In this document: positions 34,789 to 43,290 of the stretch, piece by piece | Layout of the letters: every line of letters starts with the position of its first letter | How positions within the stretch are numbered: position 1 is the first letter of the stretch | NCBI RefSeq assembly: GCF_002001045.1 | Contig: NZ_MUNR01000014.1 | Location: forward strand, 620,001-684,000 | Reading direction: 5' to 3' | Source of the DNA: Rhodanobacter sp. C01 | GTDB lineage: Bacteria; Pseudomonadota; Gammaproteobacteria; Xanthomonadales; Rhodanobacteraceae | Length of the DNA: 64,000 nucleotides | Position numbers and translations under genes: made by a program | The notes under the pieces: generated by a model | Seen by the model: only the letters and a program-made list of their open reading frames with translations | Database searches by the model: none | What the model was told of the DNA's origin: nothing

Positions 34789-35503
34789 TGGCCTGCTGTG
34801 AGAGCTGGCATCACCGTAATCGGGTCAGGGTTCCGTCTCGCTCTGCCCCCTTTCTCACCGTTGCGTCTTGCCGGCCACGAGCAAAGCCACGCACGATAGC
34901 GCGATGATATGAGGCACAGCCTTATGAGGCACAGCCTGTTCGTCGATCACGACGAGCCGCATTACCCCAGGCTTTGGGTAACTCGGCTCAACGCGTCTCA
35001 CGAGTTGCCGCGGCTTCTCGGCTTGATGTAGCGCAGTTGCCCCAGGATGAGTTCACGCTGTTCTCGCCGCTTGAGTTCCTGCGCTGCGAGCAGCATTTGC
35101 CGTTTTGTCATGCGCACAGGTATTTGGCCCGATGGTTCCTTCGCCTGTCGATGGACGATATGGGCGATGAAACCCGGCCATGCGCGGACATGCCATAACG
35201 ATTGGGTGCGGGATACGTCTTGAGTGTTCACGGCGAAGACCTCAATCACGGATCAAGAACTGCCAGAGAGCCCGACTTTTACCAACGGGGCAGTCAGGCT
35301 GCACCTTCGACCGTTAGTCGCGTGTGATATCCGGGATATGGATTCCGAAATGCAAAGGGCAGGGCCTGTTTCCAACCTTGTCAGTCAGGCAGCAGGCTCG
35401 AAACGAGCTGGCCTCTTGGTTGCTGCACGCCGACCTCGATTGACGCTAGGCTTTGCCGGGGCGGTCAGCCAGGAGTCCGGTTAGTCAACAAGGAGAGTCA
35501 GCT
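34789..35503. other. 715-bp stretch without a confident gene
   Basis: Contains a GGGTCAGGGTTCCG element at about 34820, a perfect tandem duplication of 15 nt (TATGAGGCACAGCCT at 34908-34922 and 34923-34937), and two weak frames: a 40-codon plus-strand frame 34909-35031 and an 83-codon minus-strand frame 34998-35249 with a basic C-terminus. Neither has a convincing ribosome site or recognisable domain. It may be a decayed gene. Confidence 0.5.
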
Positions 35504-35998
35504 GTGGAGCCGTTTCCGTTCTTCAATCGCTATTTCTGGGCGATTGCCATCGGTTTTTCGCTGATCAACTATGTGATCGGCCGTCGTCGAATCCTTGCTG
35601 CAAGTGGCCTTGACGAGATCAAGCAGAGCGAGGCGCTGGGTCTGTTTGGACGGTTGTACCTGCTTTCGGATGTGCCATGGCTGGTCATGGGCTGGGGTGT
35701 GCTGTTCGGCGGTGTGCCGTCGGTATTCAGCTTTTTTCGTCCGCAGGACCACAACCCTTATGTGACTTGCTGGTATGGCAGCCTGTTGCTGCTGGCTGTC
35801 GCCAATGCCCTCTGGATCATGCTGGCCGATGGTGCACGCAGGGTGCGGGAGCTTCAGCAGCTTGGTGTGTTTGGCTCGCGGCAAAAGAACTCCGCCACGC
35901 CTGAGTGGGCCATCAAACTGCTGGCGGTGCTCGGCCCGGTATTCGTGCTGATCTGGATTTACTGGATACAGTTCGTCACTGCCCACGCGCCTCATTAG
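35504..35998 (+). CDS. Membrane protein of unknown function
   Basis: 164 residues from the GTG at 35504, with a strong AAGGAGA site eight bases upstream; the longer frame from 35453 adds a non-hydrophobic extension. Four hydrophobic helices (YFWAIAIGFSLINYVIG, VPWLVMGWGVLFGGV, YGSLLLLAVANALWIML, AIKLLAVLGPVFVLIWIYWI) separated by short polar loops. No motif pointing to a transporter or enzyme. Monocistronic. Confidence 0.7.
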   Translation: MEPFPFFNRYFWAIAIGFSLINYVIGRRRILAASGLDEIKQSEALGLFGRLYLLSDVPWLVMGWGVLFGGVPSVFSFFRPQDHNPYVTCWYGSLLLLAVANALWIMLADGARRVRELQQLGVFGSRQKNSATPEWAIKLLAVLGPVFVLIWIYWIQFVTAHAPH

Positions 35999-36166
35999 CA
36001 CGCCGTCGTCCGAGCCAAAGGGAGTGGTGAAGGGGCTCCTTTACGGGCTGGTTTCCTGTGGCTGACACGAAGAACGGCGCGGCGGCCCCTGACCGGCTGC
36101 CCTTTTGACCCCTTGGCCCCGCGACCCGTCGTAGACTCGGCCGAACGCCCAGGTCGACTGGCAGGC

Positions 36167-37270
36167 ATGACGCATTCCACGGCAAGTGACGAGTATGCGC
36201 AGGAGCAGCACTCTCTCTGGAGTGAGCGTGATGCGTCGGACCGGCGCGCGATGATCACCGAGATCCTCGCGCAGGTGTCGATGGAGGCGTTGCAGGGCGA
36301 TACGCTCGAGGCGATGCTGCAGCGGATAGTCGATTGTGTGGCACGGAGGCTGCCGGTGGCCATTGCCAGCATCATCCTGCTCAACGACGAGGGCACGCAT
36401 TTCGTGCAGGAGGTCTGGTCGGGCATCGAGCTTGACCTGCCCGGTGAATTGCCATGGCCGGTGACGATCGGTGCTTCCGGCCGTTGCGTGCGCAGCGGTG
36501 AGCCTCAGTTGATCGTCGACGTGGAAGCGGATGCGGATTACGTGCCCGGCAATTGCCGGGTGAAATCCGAGTACCTGGTGCCGATCCGGCATCGCGCGCA
36601 TCTGCATGGTGTGCTCAATCTCGAAAGCACCTCCGCGGATTTCTTCACGCCAGAAGTGTGTGCGATGTTCGATGCCGTCGCGCTGCAGATCGCCGGCGCC
36701 GTCCACCTCGCGCGCGTGGTTCGCGAACTGGAGCTGGCCAACCGCAAGCTGGAGCAGCTATCGATGAGCGACGGTCTCACCGGCATTGCCAATCGTCGCA
36801 GCTTCGACCAGCGACTTGCCGAGGAGTGGCAGCGGCATGCGAAGGAGGGAGGGTTTCTCGCATTGCTGCTGATCGATGTCGATTGCTTCAAGGCGCTCAA
36901 CGATGCCTGCGGCCATGTGTTCGGCGACGAATGCCTGCGTGTATTGGCGCGCTTGTGTGCCGAGATCGTCCAGGGTACGCAGGCACATGTCTCGCGCTAC
37001 GGCGGCGAGGAGTTTGTGCTGTTGCTGCCGGGCTGCAACCTGGCCGACGCGAAACGGCTTGGCCTGGATCTTTGTCGTCGCATCGACGCCCTGGCCCTCA
37101 ACCATCCCGCGTCGATCGTGGCAGACCATGTCACGGTTAGCATCGGCGTCAGCGCTGCACGCCCGGATCCGCGACAGCCACCGGAATCCCTGATCGTGGT
37201 TGCTGACCGTGCGCTCTACGAAGCCAAGGCCAAGGGCCGCAATGGTGTTGTTGCGTTGCCTTGCGCGTAA
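36167..37270 (+). CDS. Diguanylate cyclase with N-terminal GAF domain
   Basis: 367 residues from the ATG at 36167. A GAF sensor (about residues 25-190) precedes the GGDEF domain, whose active signature is RYGGEEF with the conserved NxxxGHxxGD-type segment NDACGHVFGDECLR and the metal-binding Asp in LLIDVDCFKALND. The inhibitory RxxD site five residues before the signature is absent (GTQAHVS instead), so product inhibition is not expected. It makes cyclic di-GMP from two GTP. No EAL or output partner is adjacent. A 10-bp-stem terminator follows at 37291. Confidence 0.93.
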   Translation: MTHSTASDEYAQEQHSLWSERDASDRRAMITEILAQVSMEALQGDTLEAMLQRIVDCVARRLPVAIASIILLNDEGTHFVQEVWSGIELDLPGELPWPVTIGASGRCVRSGEPQLIVDVEADADYVPGNCRVKSEYLVPIRHRAHLHGVLNLESTSADFFTPEVCAMFDAVALQIAGAVHLARVVRELELANRKLEQLSMSDGLTGIANRRSFDQRLAEEWQRHAKEGGFLALLLIDVDCFKALNDACGHVFGDECLRVLARLCAEIVQGTQAHVSRYGGEEFVLLLPGCNLADAKRLGLDLCRRIDALALNHPASIVADHVTVSIGVSAARPDPRQPPESLIVVADRALYEAKAKGRNGVVALPCA

Positions 37271-37290
37271 TCCTGAGCCGGCTCGAATGA

Positions 37291-37314
37291 CGAAGGCAGC
37301 CCTGGCTGCCTTCG
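37291..37314 (+). terminator. Terminator after the diguanylate cyclase
   Basis: CGAAGGCAGC, loop CCTG, GCTGCCTTCG: a perfect 10-bp stem with a tetraloop located 20 bases after the stop. It may also act on the convergent hydrolase gene ending at 37425. Confidence 0.7.
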
Positions 37315-37424
37315 TACTGGAACTGATGCCGCGGATCAGGCAGCGATCTGTGGCTGCTTGCTGGCCACGATGTCGTCGCCACACATATCGCGCCACAGCC
37401 GATACATTGCCCCGAACATCGTCA

Positions 37425-39371
37425 TCAGTCGTCCCCGGTCGCGACCGCCACTACAGGCAGCAGCACCGCGCTGCGCCCTTCAGCACCATGCTCGATCGTC
37501 ACCGTCGCCTTTTTGTAGTCAGACGGTTTGGCGAACAGGATGTTGGGCACCCAGGTCTGCGGGTTGCGGTCGTAGAGCGGGAACAGGCTCGACTGGATCT
37601 GCACCATGATCCGGTGGCCGGGCTTGAACTCGTAGTTCACCGTGGGCAGGCGGAACTTGTATTCCTGCACCTGGTTCGCCGGGATCGGCGATGGGTCGGC
37701 GAAGCTCTTGCGATAGCGCCCGCGGAAGATGTCGAGCGAGACCGGCAGCTCGTAGCCGCCCATGGTGGGGTCGGTCGGATCGGTGCCGGGATAGACGTCG
37801 ATCAGCTTGACCACGAAGTCGCCGTCCGTGCCGGTGGTGCTGGCGAAGAGGTCGGCGATCGGTGCGCCTTCGAGCCGCACGCTTTTGCTTAGCACCGGCG
37901 TGGTGTAGGTCAGCACGTCGGCCCGGTCCACCACGAAGCGCTGGTCGTTGACCAGCCAGGTGCGCCAGCGGTCCTCGTTCTGGGTCGGGATCGGGCGTGG
38001 CAGGTAGGGCACGGGCTTGGCCGGGTCGGCGACGTAGCTGTCGCCGCCGCCGTTCGGCTGCTCGAAGCCGAGGCCCATATCGGCCTGCAGGTAGAGCGGG
38101 GTGAGCTGCTGCTTGCTTGCCACCTTCCAGTCGGCGAAGCCGTCCCAGTGCTGCTCGACCGGGTTGTAGATCATCGCCTCGGGCAGCGGCTTGGGCAGCG
38201 GCGTGCCGCGCAGGTAGTGGTTGAACCACGGGATCATCACGTTCTGGCGAAATTGCGCGGTGGTGTTGCCCGGCCACTTGAGCGGTCCCATGTTCCAGCC
38301 GTCACGGTTGATCTGGCTGTGCCACCAGGGGCCCATCACGAGGTGATTGTTGGCGCCGTGTCCGGCCTTCTTGAGCGCTTCCCAGGCATGCACGGCGCCG
38401 TAGATGTCTTCCTGATCCCACAGGCCTTGCAGCCACATCGTGGGCACGTCGGAGGTATGCGCGACGAGCAGCTTGTCCAGCGCCTGGAGCTGCCAGAAGG
38501 CGTCGTAGGCGGGGTGTGCCGAGAAGCGGTTCCACCAGGGCAGCTGCCTGAAGCCGTTGGCCTCGGCATAGGCGCCGGCCGAACCTGCGTCGAGGAAGTT
38601 GGTGTAGTCGTCGTAGTTCTCGCGCGGGATGCCCTCGCCTTCACCCTTCTTGCTCGTCTGGCCGCTGAAGTAGTCGAGGTTCACCTGGCGCAGGGCGCCG
38701 TAGTGGTACCAGTCGTCACCCATCCAGCCGTCGATCATCGGGCTTTCCGGCGCCGCGACCTTCAGCGCGGGGTGCGGGTGGAGCAGGGCCATGGCGACCG
38801 TCCAGCCGTCGTAGGACGAACCGATCATGCCGACGTTGCCGTTCGATTCCTTGATGTTCTTCACCAGCCAGTCGATGGTGTCCCAGGCATCGGTGGTGTC
38901 GTCGGTCTGGGTCGGGTTGAGCGGCCCCATCGGCGGGCGCGTCATGATGTACTGGCCTTCCGAACCGTATTTGCCGCGGACGTCCTGCCAGACCAGGATG
39001 GTGCTGCCGTCGGCCCAGTCCTTGTCGCCCGACCATACTGCGTCGGCCATGTGCGGGCTGTTGTCAGGCATGAAGGTGTCGGTGTTGTAAGGCGTGCGCT
39101 CGAGCAGCATCGGCAGGCTCTGCGCATTCTTCGGGATCAGCAGCACGGTGTGCAGCTTCACGCCGTCGCGCATCGGGATCATGACCTCGCGCTTGACGTA
39201 GTCGAAGTTGCCCTGCGGTTGCTTCCAGTTGGCCGGAATGTCCGACGCGGTCTGGATCATGTCGGGCGTGACCTTCGAGGCGGCGGAGCCTGGAGCGGGT
39301 GTCGCGAGCGAGGCGACTGGGAGGAGGCAGGCGAGCGAAACCAGCGCCGAGGCCAGGGCGGCATTTTTCAT
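37425..39371 (-). CDS. Alpha-amino-acid ester hydrolase (S15/CocE-type alpha/beta hydrolase)
   Basis: 648 residues, EC 3.1.1.43 likely. Signal peptide (LASALVSLACLLPVASLA). The serine is in GSSYDG (S186), the acid is D319 in LWDQEDIY and the His is H351 in GPWWHSQ. Serine-to-Asp spacing (133) equals that of the Xanthomonas citri enzyme (S174, D307, H340). The patch APESPMIDGWMGDDWYHYGA is the acidic substrate-ammonium site. A C-terminal jelly-roll domain follows, as in CocE. The enzyme hydrolyses or transfers alpha-amino acyl esters and can synthesise semisynthetic beta-lactams; its natural role is unknown. Divergent from the MarC gene. Confidence 0.94.
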   Translation of the reverse strand: MKNAALASALVSLACLLPVASLATPAPGSAASKVTPDMIQTASDIPANWKQPQGNFDYVKREVMIPMRDGVKLHTVLLIPKNAQSLPMLLERTPYNTDTFMPDNSPHMADAVWSGDKDWADGSTILVWQDVRGKYGSEGQYIMTRPPMGPLNPTQTDDTTDAWDTIDWLVKNIKESNGNVGMIGSSYDGWTVAMALLHPHPALKVAAPESPMIDGWMGDDWYHYGALRQVNLDYFSGQTSKKGEGEGIPRENYDDYTNFLDAGSAGAYAEANGFRQLPWWNRFSAHPAYDAFWQLQALDKLLVAHTSDVPTMWLQGLWDQEDIYGAVHAWEALKKAGHGANNHLVMGPWWHSQINRDGWNMGPLKWPGNTTAQFRQNVMIPWFNHYLRGTPLPKPLPEAMIYNPVEQHWDGFADWKVASKQQLTPLYLQADMGLGFEQPNGGGDSYVADPAKPVPYLPRPIPTQNEDRWRTWLVNDQRFVVDRADVLTYTTPVLSKSVRLEGAPIADLFASTTGTDGDFVVKLIDVYPGTDPTDPTMGGYELPVSLDIFRGRYRKSFADPSPIPANQVQEYKFRLPTVNYEFKPGHRIMVQIQSSLFPLYDRNPQTWVPNILFAKPSDYKKATVTIEHGAEGRSAVLLPVVAVATGDD

Positions 39372-39450
39372 GTGCAGAGGGTCCTCTTGGGGGCATCAGC
39401 AACCCTTGATGGCTGCGGTTCGCCACTATGGGAATGTTCGCAGGGATTTT

Positions 39451-39464
39451 GCAACCGCGGTTGC
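39451..39464. promoter_or_regulatory. Perfect 14-bp palindrome between divergent genes
   Basis: GCAACCGCGGTTGC lies in the gap between the ester hydrolase (start 39371) and MarC (start 39570). It could be an operator for either gene, but a 14-bp palindrome is expected a few times by chance in 64 kb. Confidence 0.3.
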
Positions 39465-39569
39465 GCGGGAGAATATCTGGGACTAAAGAAGTCATCATCT
39501 GCGCCAGCAGACGATACTGGTTTCCTTCCAGCATACTTGAGCGGGTCATCTGGAGCAGGGGCGCTGAAC

Positions 39570-40232
39570 ATGACATCCGAGCTGCACACTTTCATCCATT
39601 TGCTTTTCATCGGCGTGGTGGCGCTGTTTCCGGTGGTCAATCCGATCGGTACCGCCTTCGTGGTGATGCCTTACTTCGCGCGCCTGGATCGGCCTGGCAA
39701 AAAACGCGCGGTGCGCGCGATCACGCTGTATGCGTTTTGCGTCTGCACCGTGACGCTGATTGCGGGACAGTGGATCCTGAAGCTGTTCGGGCTGTCGATT
39801 CCCGTGGTGCAGCTGGCTGGCGGCATCATGATCTGCAAGATGGGTTGGGAATTCCTTTCGTCCGACAAGGATTCGAGTGCGGACAGCAGCAGCGACGTGG
39901 ATGGTGTGAAACCACGCAGCATCGATGATCAGCTGTTTTACCCGCTGACTTTTCCACTGACGACGGGTGCAGGGACGATCTCGGTGCTGCTGACCCTGAG
40001 CGCGCATGGCGCGGACACCGATTTGCGCCAGATGCTGTTCAACATGGGGGCGATCATGCTGGCGATCGTGGTGATGTGCGTGCTGGTGTACGTGTTCTTT
40101 CTCAACACCCAACGCATCGAACGCTACCTGGGATCTCAGGGCGAGCGGATTTTCAACCGCTTGATCGCCTTCTTCATTTTCTGCGTGGGCCTGCAGATCG
40201 CCGTTACGGGCGCCAAGGCGCTGTTTGCCTGA
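39570..40232 (+). CDS. MarC-family integral membrane protein
   Basis: 220 residues with six membrane helices, beginning HLLFIGVVALFPVVNPIGTA, the conserved MarC/SNG1-like start with the ALFPVVNPIG signature, and a second half with FPLTTGAGTISVLLTLSAHG. A hydrophilic, Asp/Ser-rich cytoplasmic loop (SSDKDSSADSSSDVDG) sits between helices 3 and 4. The ATG at 39570 is used; the frame is open far upstream over the antisense of the neighbouring gene, which is not coding there. MarC proteins have been linked to multidrug resistance and amino-acid export, but a clear transport function is not established. Confidence 0.88.
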   Translation: MTSELHTFIHLLFIGVVALFPVVNPIGTAFVVMPYFARLDRPGKKRAVRAITLYAFCVCTVTLIAGQWILKLFGLSIPVVQLAGGIMICKMGWEFLSSDKDSSADSSSDVDGVKPRSIDDQLFYPLTFPLTTGAGTISVLLTLSAHGADTDLRQMLFNMGAIMLAIVVMCVLVYVFFLNTQRIERYLGSQGERIFNRLIAFFIFCVGLQIAVTGAKALFA

Positions 40233-40422
40233 GTCGGCGGCAAGTCAGGACTCTGACCCGCCTTGATCGGTCTCGCGGTCCTGATCGAATGTCGATTTCC
40301 CTCTATCTCGTTCGTCGTGGAAGAGGTTGGCTCACTGGTGCTTTGGCCTGAGCGCCATCGGGGTTCGATCCGGAAAGAGTCAGATCTTCGTAAAGCCATC
40401 GCGATCAGACGGGGAGAGTGAG

Positions 40423-41133
40423 ATGAAGCAAGATGCCGGCCGCTTAAAGATTGGCGTGATGCTAAGCATGCTTTTAGCTACAGCTGTTGCCGAATGTTCG
40501 GCAGCTCAAAATCCACAACATGCCTATCCAAGCATGGCGCCCCTGTCGCAATACCTGATGGGGGACCGCGATGCTGAAATCGCTATGGCGCGAAGCGCGG
40601 CGCCCAAGGCAATTTCCGGGGAGGCCACGATCATGGTGCTCGGGCCGCATGGTTATGTCACGGCGGTCCAGGGCAAGAACGGCTTTGTATGCATGGTCGA
40701 CCGGTCCTGGTCGGCGCAGTTCGATTTCCCGGAATTCTGGAATCCCAAATTGCGTGGTCCCACATGCTTCAATCCGCAGGCGGCACGATCGATCCTGCCG
40801 ATAACCTACAAGCGGACCGAGCTGGCACTCGCCGGGCAATCGAGCAGTCAGATCATGGAAGGCATCAAGACTGCATTCGCCAGGAAGCAGTTGCCGCCTC
40901 TGGAACCCGGCGCGATGTGCTACATGATGTCAAAGCAGGCCTACTTGAATGATGGCGCGGGGCACTGGATGCCTCACCTGATGTTCTACATGCCACTTGA
41001 AGCGGATTGGGGTGCCGACCTGCCTGGTTCTCCGATCATGCTGAACCCGCAATTTCAGGTTCCCGAGAAGATAAAAGTATTCATGGTTCCGGCCGGCAAG
41101 TGGTCTGACGGAACGCCTGCGCCGGTGATGTAG
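40423..41133 (+). CDS. Secreted hypothetical protein
   Basis: 236 residues from the ATG at 40423 with GGGGAGAG upstream. Signal peptide MLSMLLATAVAECSAA, then a soluble domain with a possible disulfide framework (GFVCMVDRSW, GPTCFNPQ, AMCYMMSKQ) and alternating strands (IMVLGPHGYVTAVQGKNGF). The C-terminal stretch HWMPHLMFYMPLEADWGADL is aromatic-rich. No catalytic motif recognised. Monocistronic. Its location beside the CadC-like regulator may be coincidental. Confidence 0.6.
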   Translation: MKQDAGRLKIGVMLSMLLATAVAECSAAQNPQHAYPSMAPLSQYLMGDRDAEIAMARSAAPKAISGEATIMVLGPHGYVTAVQGKNGFVCMVDRSWSAQFDFPEFWNPKLRGPTCFNPQAARSILPITYKRTELALAGQSSSQIMEGIKTAFARKQLPPLEPGAMCYMMSKQAYLNDGAGHWMPHLMFYMPLEADWGADLPGSPIMLNPQFQVPEKIKVFMVPAGKWSDGTPAPVM

Positions 41134-41167
41134 CAAGACGAGAAAACCCCAAGCCCATCCAACCCGG

Positions 41168-41191
41168 CCGGGGTCAGGGCCCCTTGCAGAC
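41168..41191. repeat. GGGGTCAGGGCCCC element
   Basis: CGGGGTCAGGGCCCCTTGCAG lies downstream of the 40423 gene; the GGGGTCAG start matches the hairpin at 24352, and CCCCTTGCAGAC also precedes the hairpin repeat at 13137. It is probably a decayed member of the same intergenic repeat families. Confidence 0.35.
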
Positions 41192-41299
41192 AGGGTTCAC
41201 GGATGGCTGTCAGTATTCCGCATGCCGGGATTCAATCAAGACGTCACATGACGTGCTGCGGCCATACCAATTTCCATGACCTTCAGGTGTCATGCGCGC

Positions 41300-42241
41300 T
41301 CAGGCGTCTCCGACGCTATAAGGATGCTTCAGCGATGCTTCGAGGGCGTGCATCACCTTGGTCGCGATGTCGCTCTGGACCTGCAGGAGATCCGTAGTGG
41401 GGCGGTCATAGGAGTTCGACCACACGACATAGCCATCGTCGGCGCGTATCAGTTGCGCAGTGATGCGCAGGGTGTTGCCGGATTTGCGCACACTACCTTC
41501 GAGCACATAGGCGACTCCGAGTTTCTTGGAGACTTCGGCGATCGTCGTCTGCTTGCCCTTGAAATAAAGCGAGGAGGTCAGCGAAGGCACGTGGGTGCCG
41601 GGGATCTTGCTGAACGCATCGATCAGCTGTTCCGTCATGCCGTCGGCAAAAGGCTCCTCGTCCATCGCGTCGGTCATATCGCGAAAGGGCAGCACGCCAA
41701 CACACTTTTCGGCGGCAGGAGCGAACGGACTGGCACCGAACGGATTCACGACCAGATAGAGCACCAGTATCAGGGTCAGCGTCGCCAGGCCACCCATAGC
41801 CAGCAAGGTTCGATGCCGTCTCCGCACGACAGGATGAGTCGATGCGTCGGCGCGGTCTTCCATTTCAGCCAGCGGCAATGCCGACATGGTCGGAGAATTG
41901 CCGCCGCCAGGCCAACTTTCGACAACCTCGGCCACCATGCGGTAGCCCAGTCGCGGCACCGTGGCGATATAAATCGGCTGCTTGGGATCGTCTCCCAGCG
42001 AGCGACGCAGCGACGCCACCGCCTGATATACCGAGTCCGGGGTGACGATGACGCCAGACCAGACCTGATCGAGCAGCTCATCGATGCTCACGACGGCACC
42101 GGCATGTCTGGCCAGACACTGAAGTAACCGCATCGCACGGGTGTCCAGCCGGACCACCTCGTCGTCGCGACTGATCTGGCCGGATGCCGGATCGATCAAC
42201 CATGTGCCAACGCGGAAAATGGTATTTCGAGGTTGATCCAT
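41300..42241 (-). CDS. CadC-like membrane-bound transcriptional regulator
   Basis: 313 residues. The N-terminal OmpR-type winged helix (RDDEVVRLDTRAMRLLQCLA, SVYQAVASLRRSLGD, YIATVPRLGYRMVA) is followed by a linker, one membrane helix (LLAMGGLATLTLILVLYLVV) and a periplasmic domain with VLPFRDMTDAMDEEPFADGM and AYVLEGSVRKSGNTLRITAQ. The latter segments are typical of the TolB/FlgO-like domain fused to such regulators. It reads a signal in the periplasm and binds DNA without phosphorylation. Divergent from the membrane protein at 42378, a likely target. Confidence 0.88.
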   Translation of the reverse strand: MDQPRNTIFRVGTWLIDPASGQISRDDEVVRLDTRAMRLLQCLARHAGAVVSIDELLDQVWSGVIVTPDSVYQAVASLRRSLGDDPKQPIYIATVPRLGYRMVAEVVESWPGGGNSPTMSALPLAEMEDRADASTHPVVRRRHRTLLAMGGLATLTLILVLYLVVNPFGASPFAPAAEKCVGVLPFRDMTDAMDEEPFADGMTEQLIDAFSKIPGTHVPSLTSSLYFKGKQTTIAEVSKKLGVAYVLEGSVRKSGNTLRITAQLIRADDGYVVWSNSYDRPTTDLLQVQSDIATKVMHALEASLKHPYSVGDA

Positions 42242-42377
42242 ACGGCGGCGGTCGACTATGGCTGAACTTGAGGAGTTTTCAGAGTTTTTCAGCAGAAAAT
42301 CAGGACGGTTTCAGGACTTCCGCAGCCCATCCCCGGCATTGTCGAGGCAACAGCATCCTCTCGTCGGAGATTACATC

Positions 42378-43193
42378 ATGCGTGAAAGCGGCGGCCATGC
42401 TTCAGGTAACCAGCAACCCGTCAGCGTTCGGGAAAGGGCCGTCGCAACGGTGCCTGTGGACGCATTGCATTACAACGCTGACACAGCGGGCCACTTTCGA
42501 AAGTTCTTGGGTCGCTTCTTTTATTTGGGTATGTCTCTGCTTGTCGCTGTCGTGGTGATCTTCGGCTTTAGCCATACGATCGGGACGAACCTCCTTCATC
42601 CCGACAGGCCGCGGCCCTTGATCCTGCACTTCCATGCGATCGTCTTTTCCGGTTGGGTCGCGCTGTTCATCACGCAGTCCGCCCTGGTGCGGACATCGAG
42701 GGTCACTTTGCATCGAAGCCTGGGCATGTTCGGCGCCATGCTCGGTGGACTGCTTCCTTTTCTCGGCATAACGACCGCCGTGGTCATGCAGCACTGGCAT
42801 GGTTCGCAGGATGGTGCGGGCAATGCGGGGTTGAGCCTTCCCTTCAACGACATGGTGACGTTCTCGATCGCGTTCGGCCTTGCCCTCTACTGGCGCCGGC
42901 GACTTGAGTTTCACCGACGCCTGATGCTGATTGCCACCTGCTGCCTGACTGGTGCGGCGTTCGCTCGATTCCCCGAAAACGTGGTGCCTGAGAATGCCTT
43001 TTACGCCTGTGTGGACCTGTTGGTTCTGCTGGGTGTAGTACGCGACCTGCTGGTCGCTCGACATGTCCACGTGGTCTATCGCTACGGGCTGCCGTGCATG
43101 ATCGCCAGCCAGGCGACTGCGCAATACCTGATGCTTGCCGCGCCGTCGCCATGGCTGGCGATAACCCACCGGATCATGCAATGGACCGCATGA
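42378..43193 (+). CDS. Multi-helix membrane protein, unknown
   Basis: 271 residues from the ATG at 42378, with GTCGGAGA upstream; the open frame begins 40 codons earlier without a ribosome site. About seven hydrophobic helices. Conserved-looking histidines lie in or near helices (LILHFHAIVFSGWVALF, VTLHRSLGMFGAML, FHRRLMLIATCCL), which could bind haem, but no cytochrome family was identified. It sits divergently next to a CadC-like regulator, so it may be the regulated transporter or electron-transfer component (inference). Confidence 0.65.
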   Translation: MRESGGHASGNQQPVSVRERAVATVPVDALHYNADTAGHFRKFLGRFFYLGMSLLVAVVVIFGFSHTIGTNLLHPDRPRPLILHFHAIVFSGWVALFITQSALVRTSRVTLHRSLGMFGAMLGGLLPFLGITTAVVMQHWHGSQDGAGNAGLSLPFNDMVTFSIAFGLALYWRRRLEFHRRLMLIATCCLTGAAFARFPENVVPENAFYACVDLLVLLGVVRDLLVARHVHVVYRYGLPCMIASQATAQYLMLAAPSPWLAITHRIMQWTA

Positions 43194-43290
43194 TTTATCT
43201 GATATATGCGCACAGACATCGATATCCGGACGATGCCTGCAGGTGCCCTGTGAGCCCGAATGCCTTCACCCAGTGCCTGGGAGAAAACGG

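Noticed and set aside
34909-35031. 40-codon frame starting in the 15-nt tandem duplication
   Set aside because: No ribosome site and no homology; the duplicated ATG is likely coincidental.
38148-39569. Long plus-strand frame upstream of MarC
   Set aside because: It is antisense to the ester hydrolase; GC-rich third positions keep it open. MarC homology begins at 39570.
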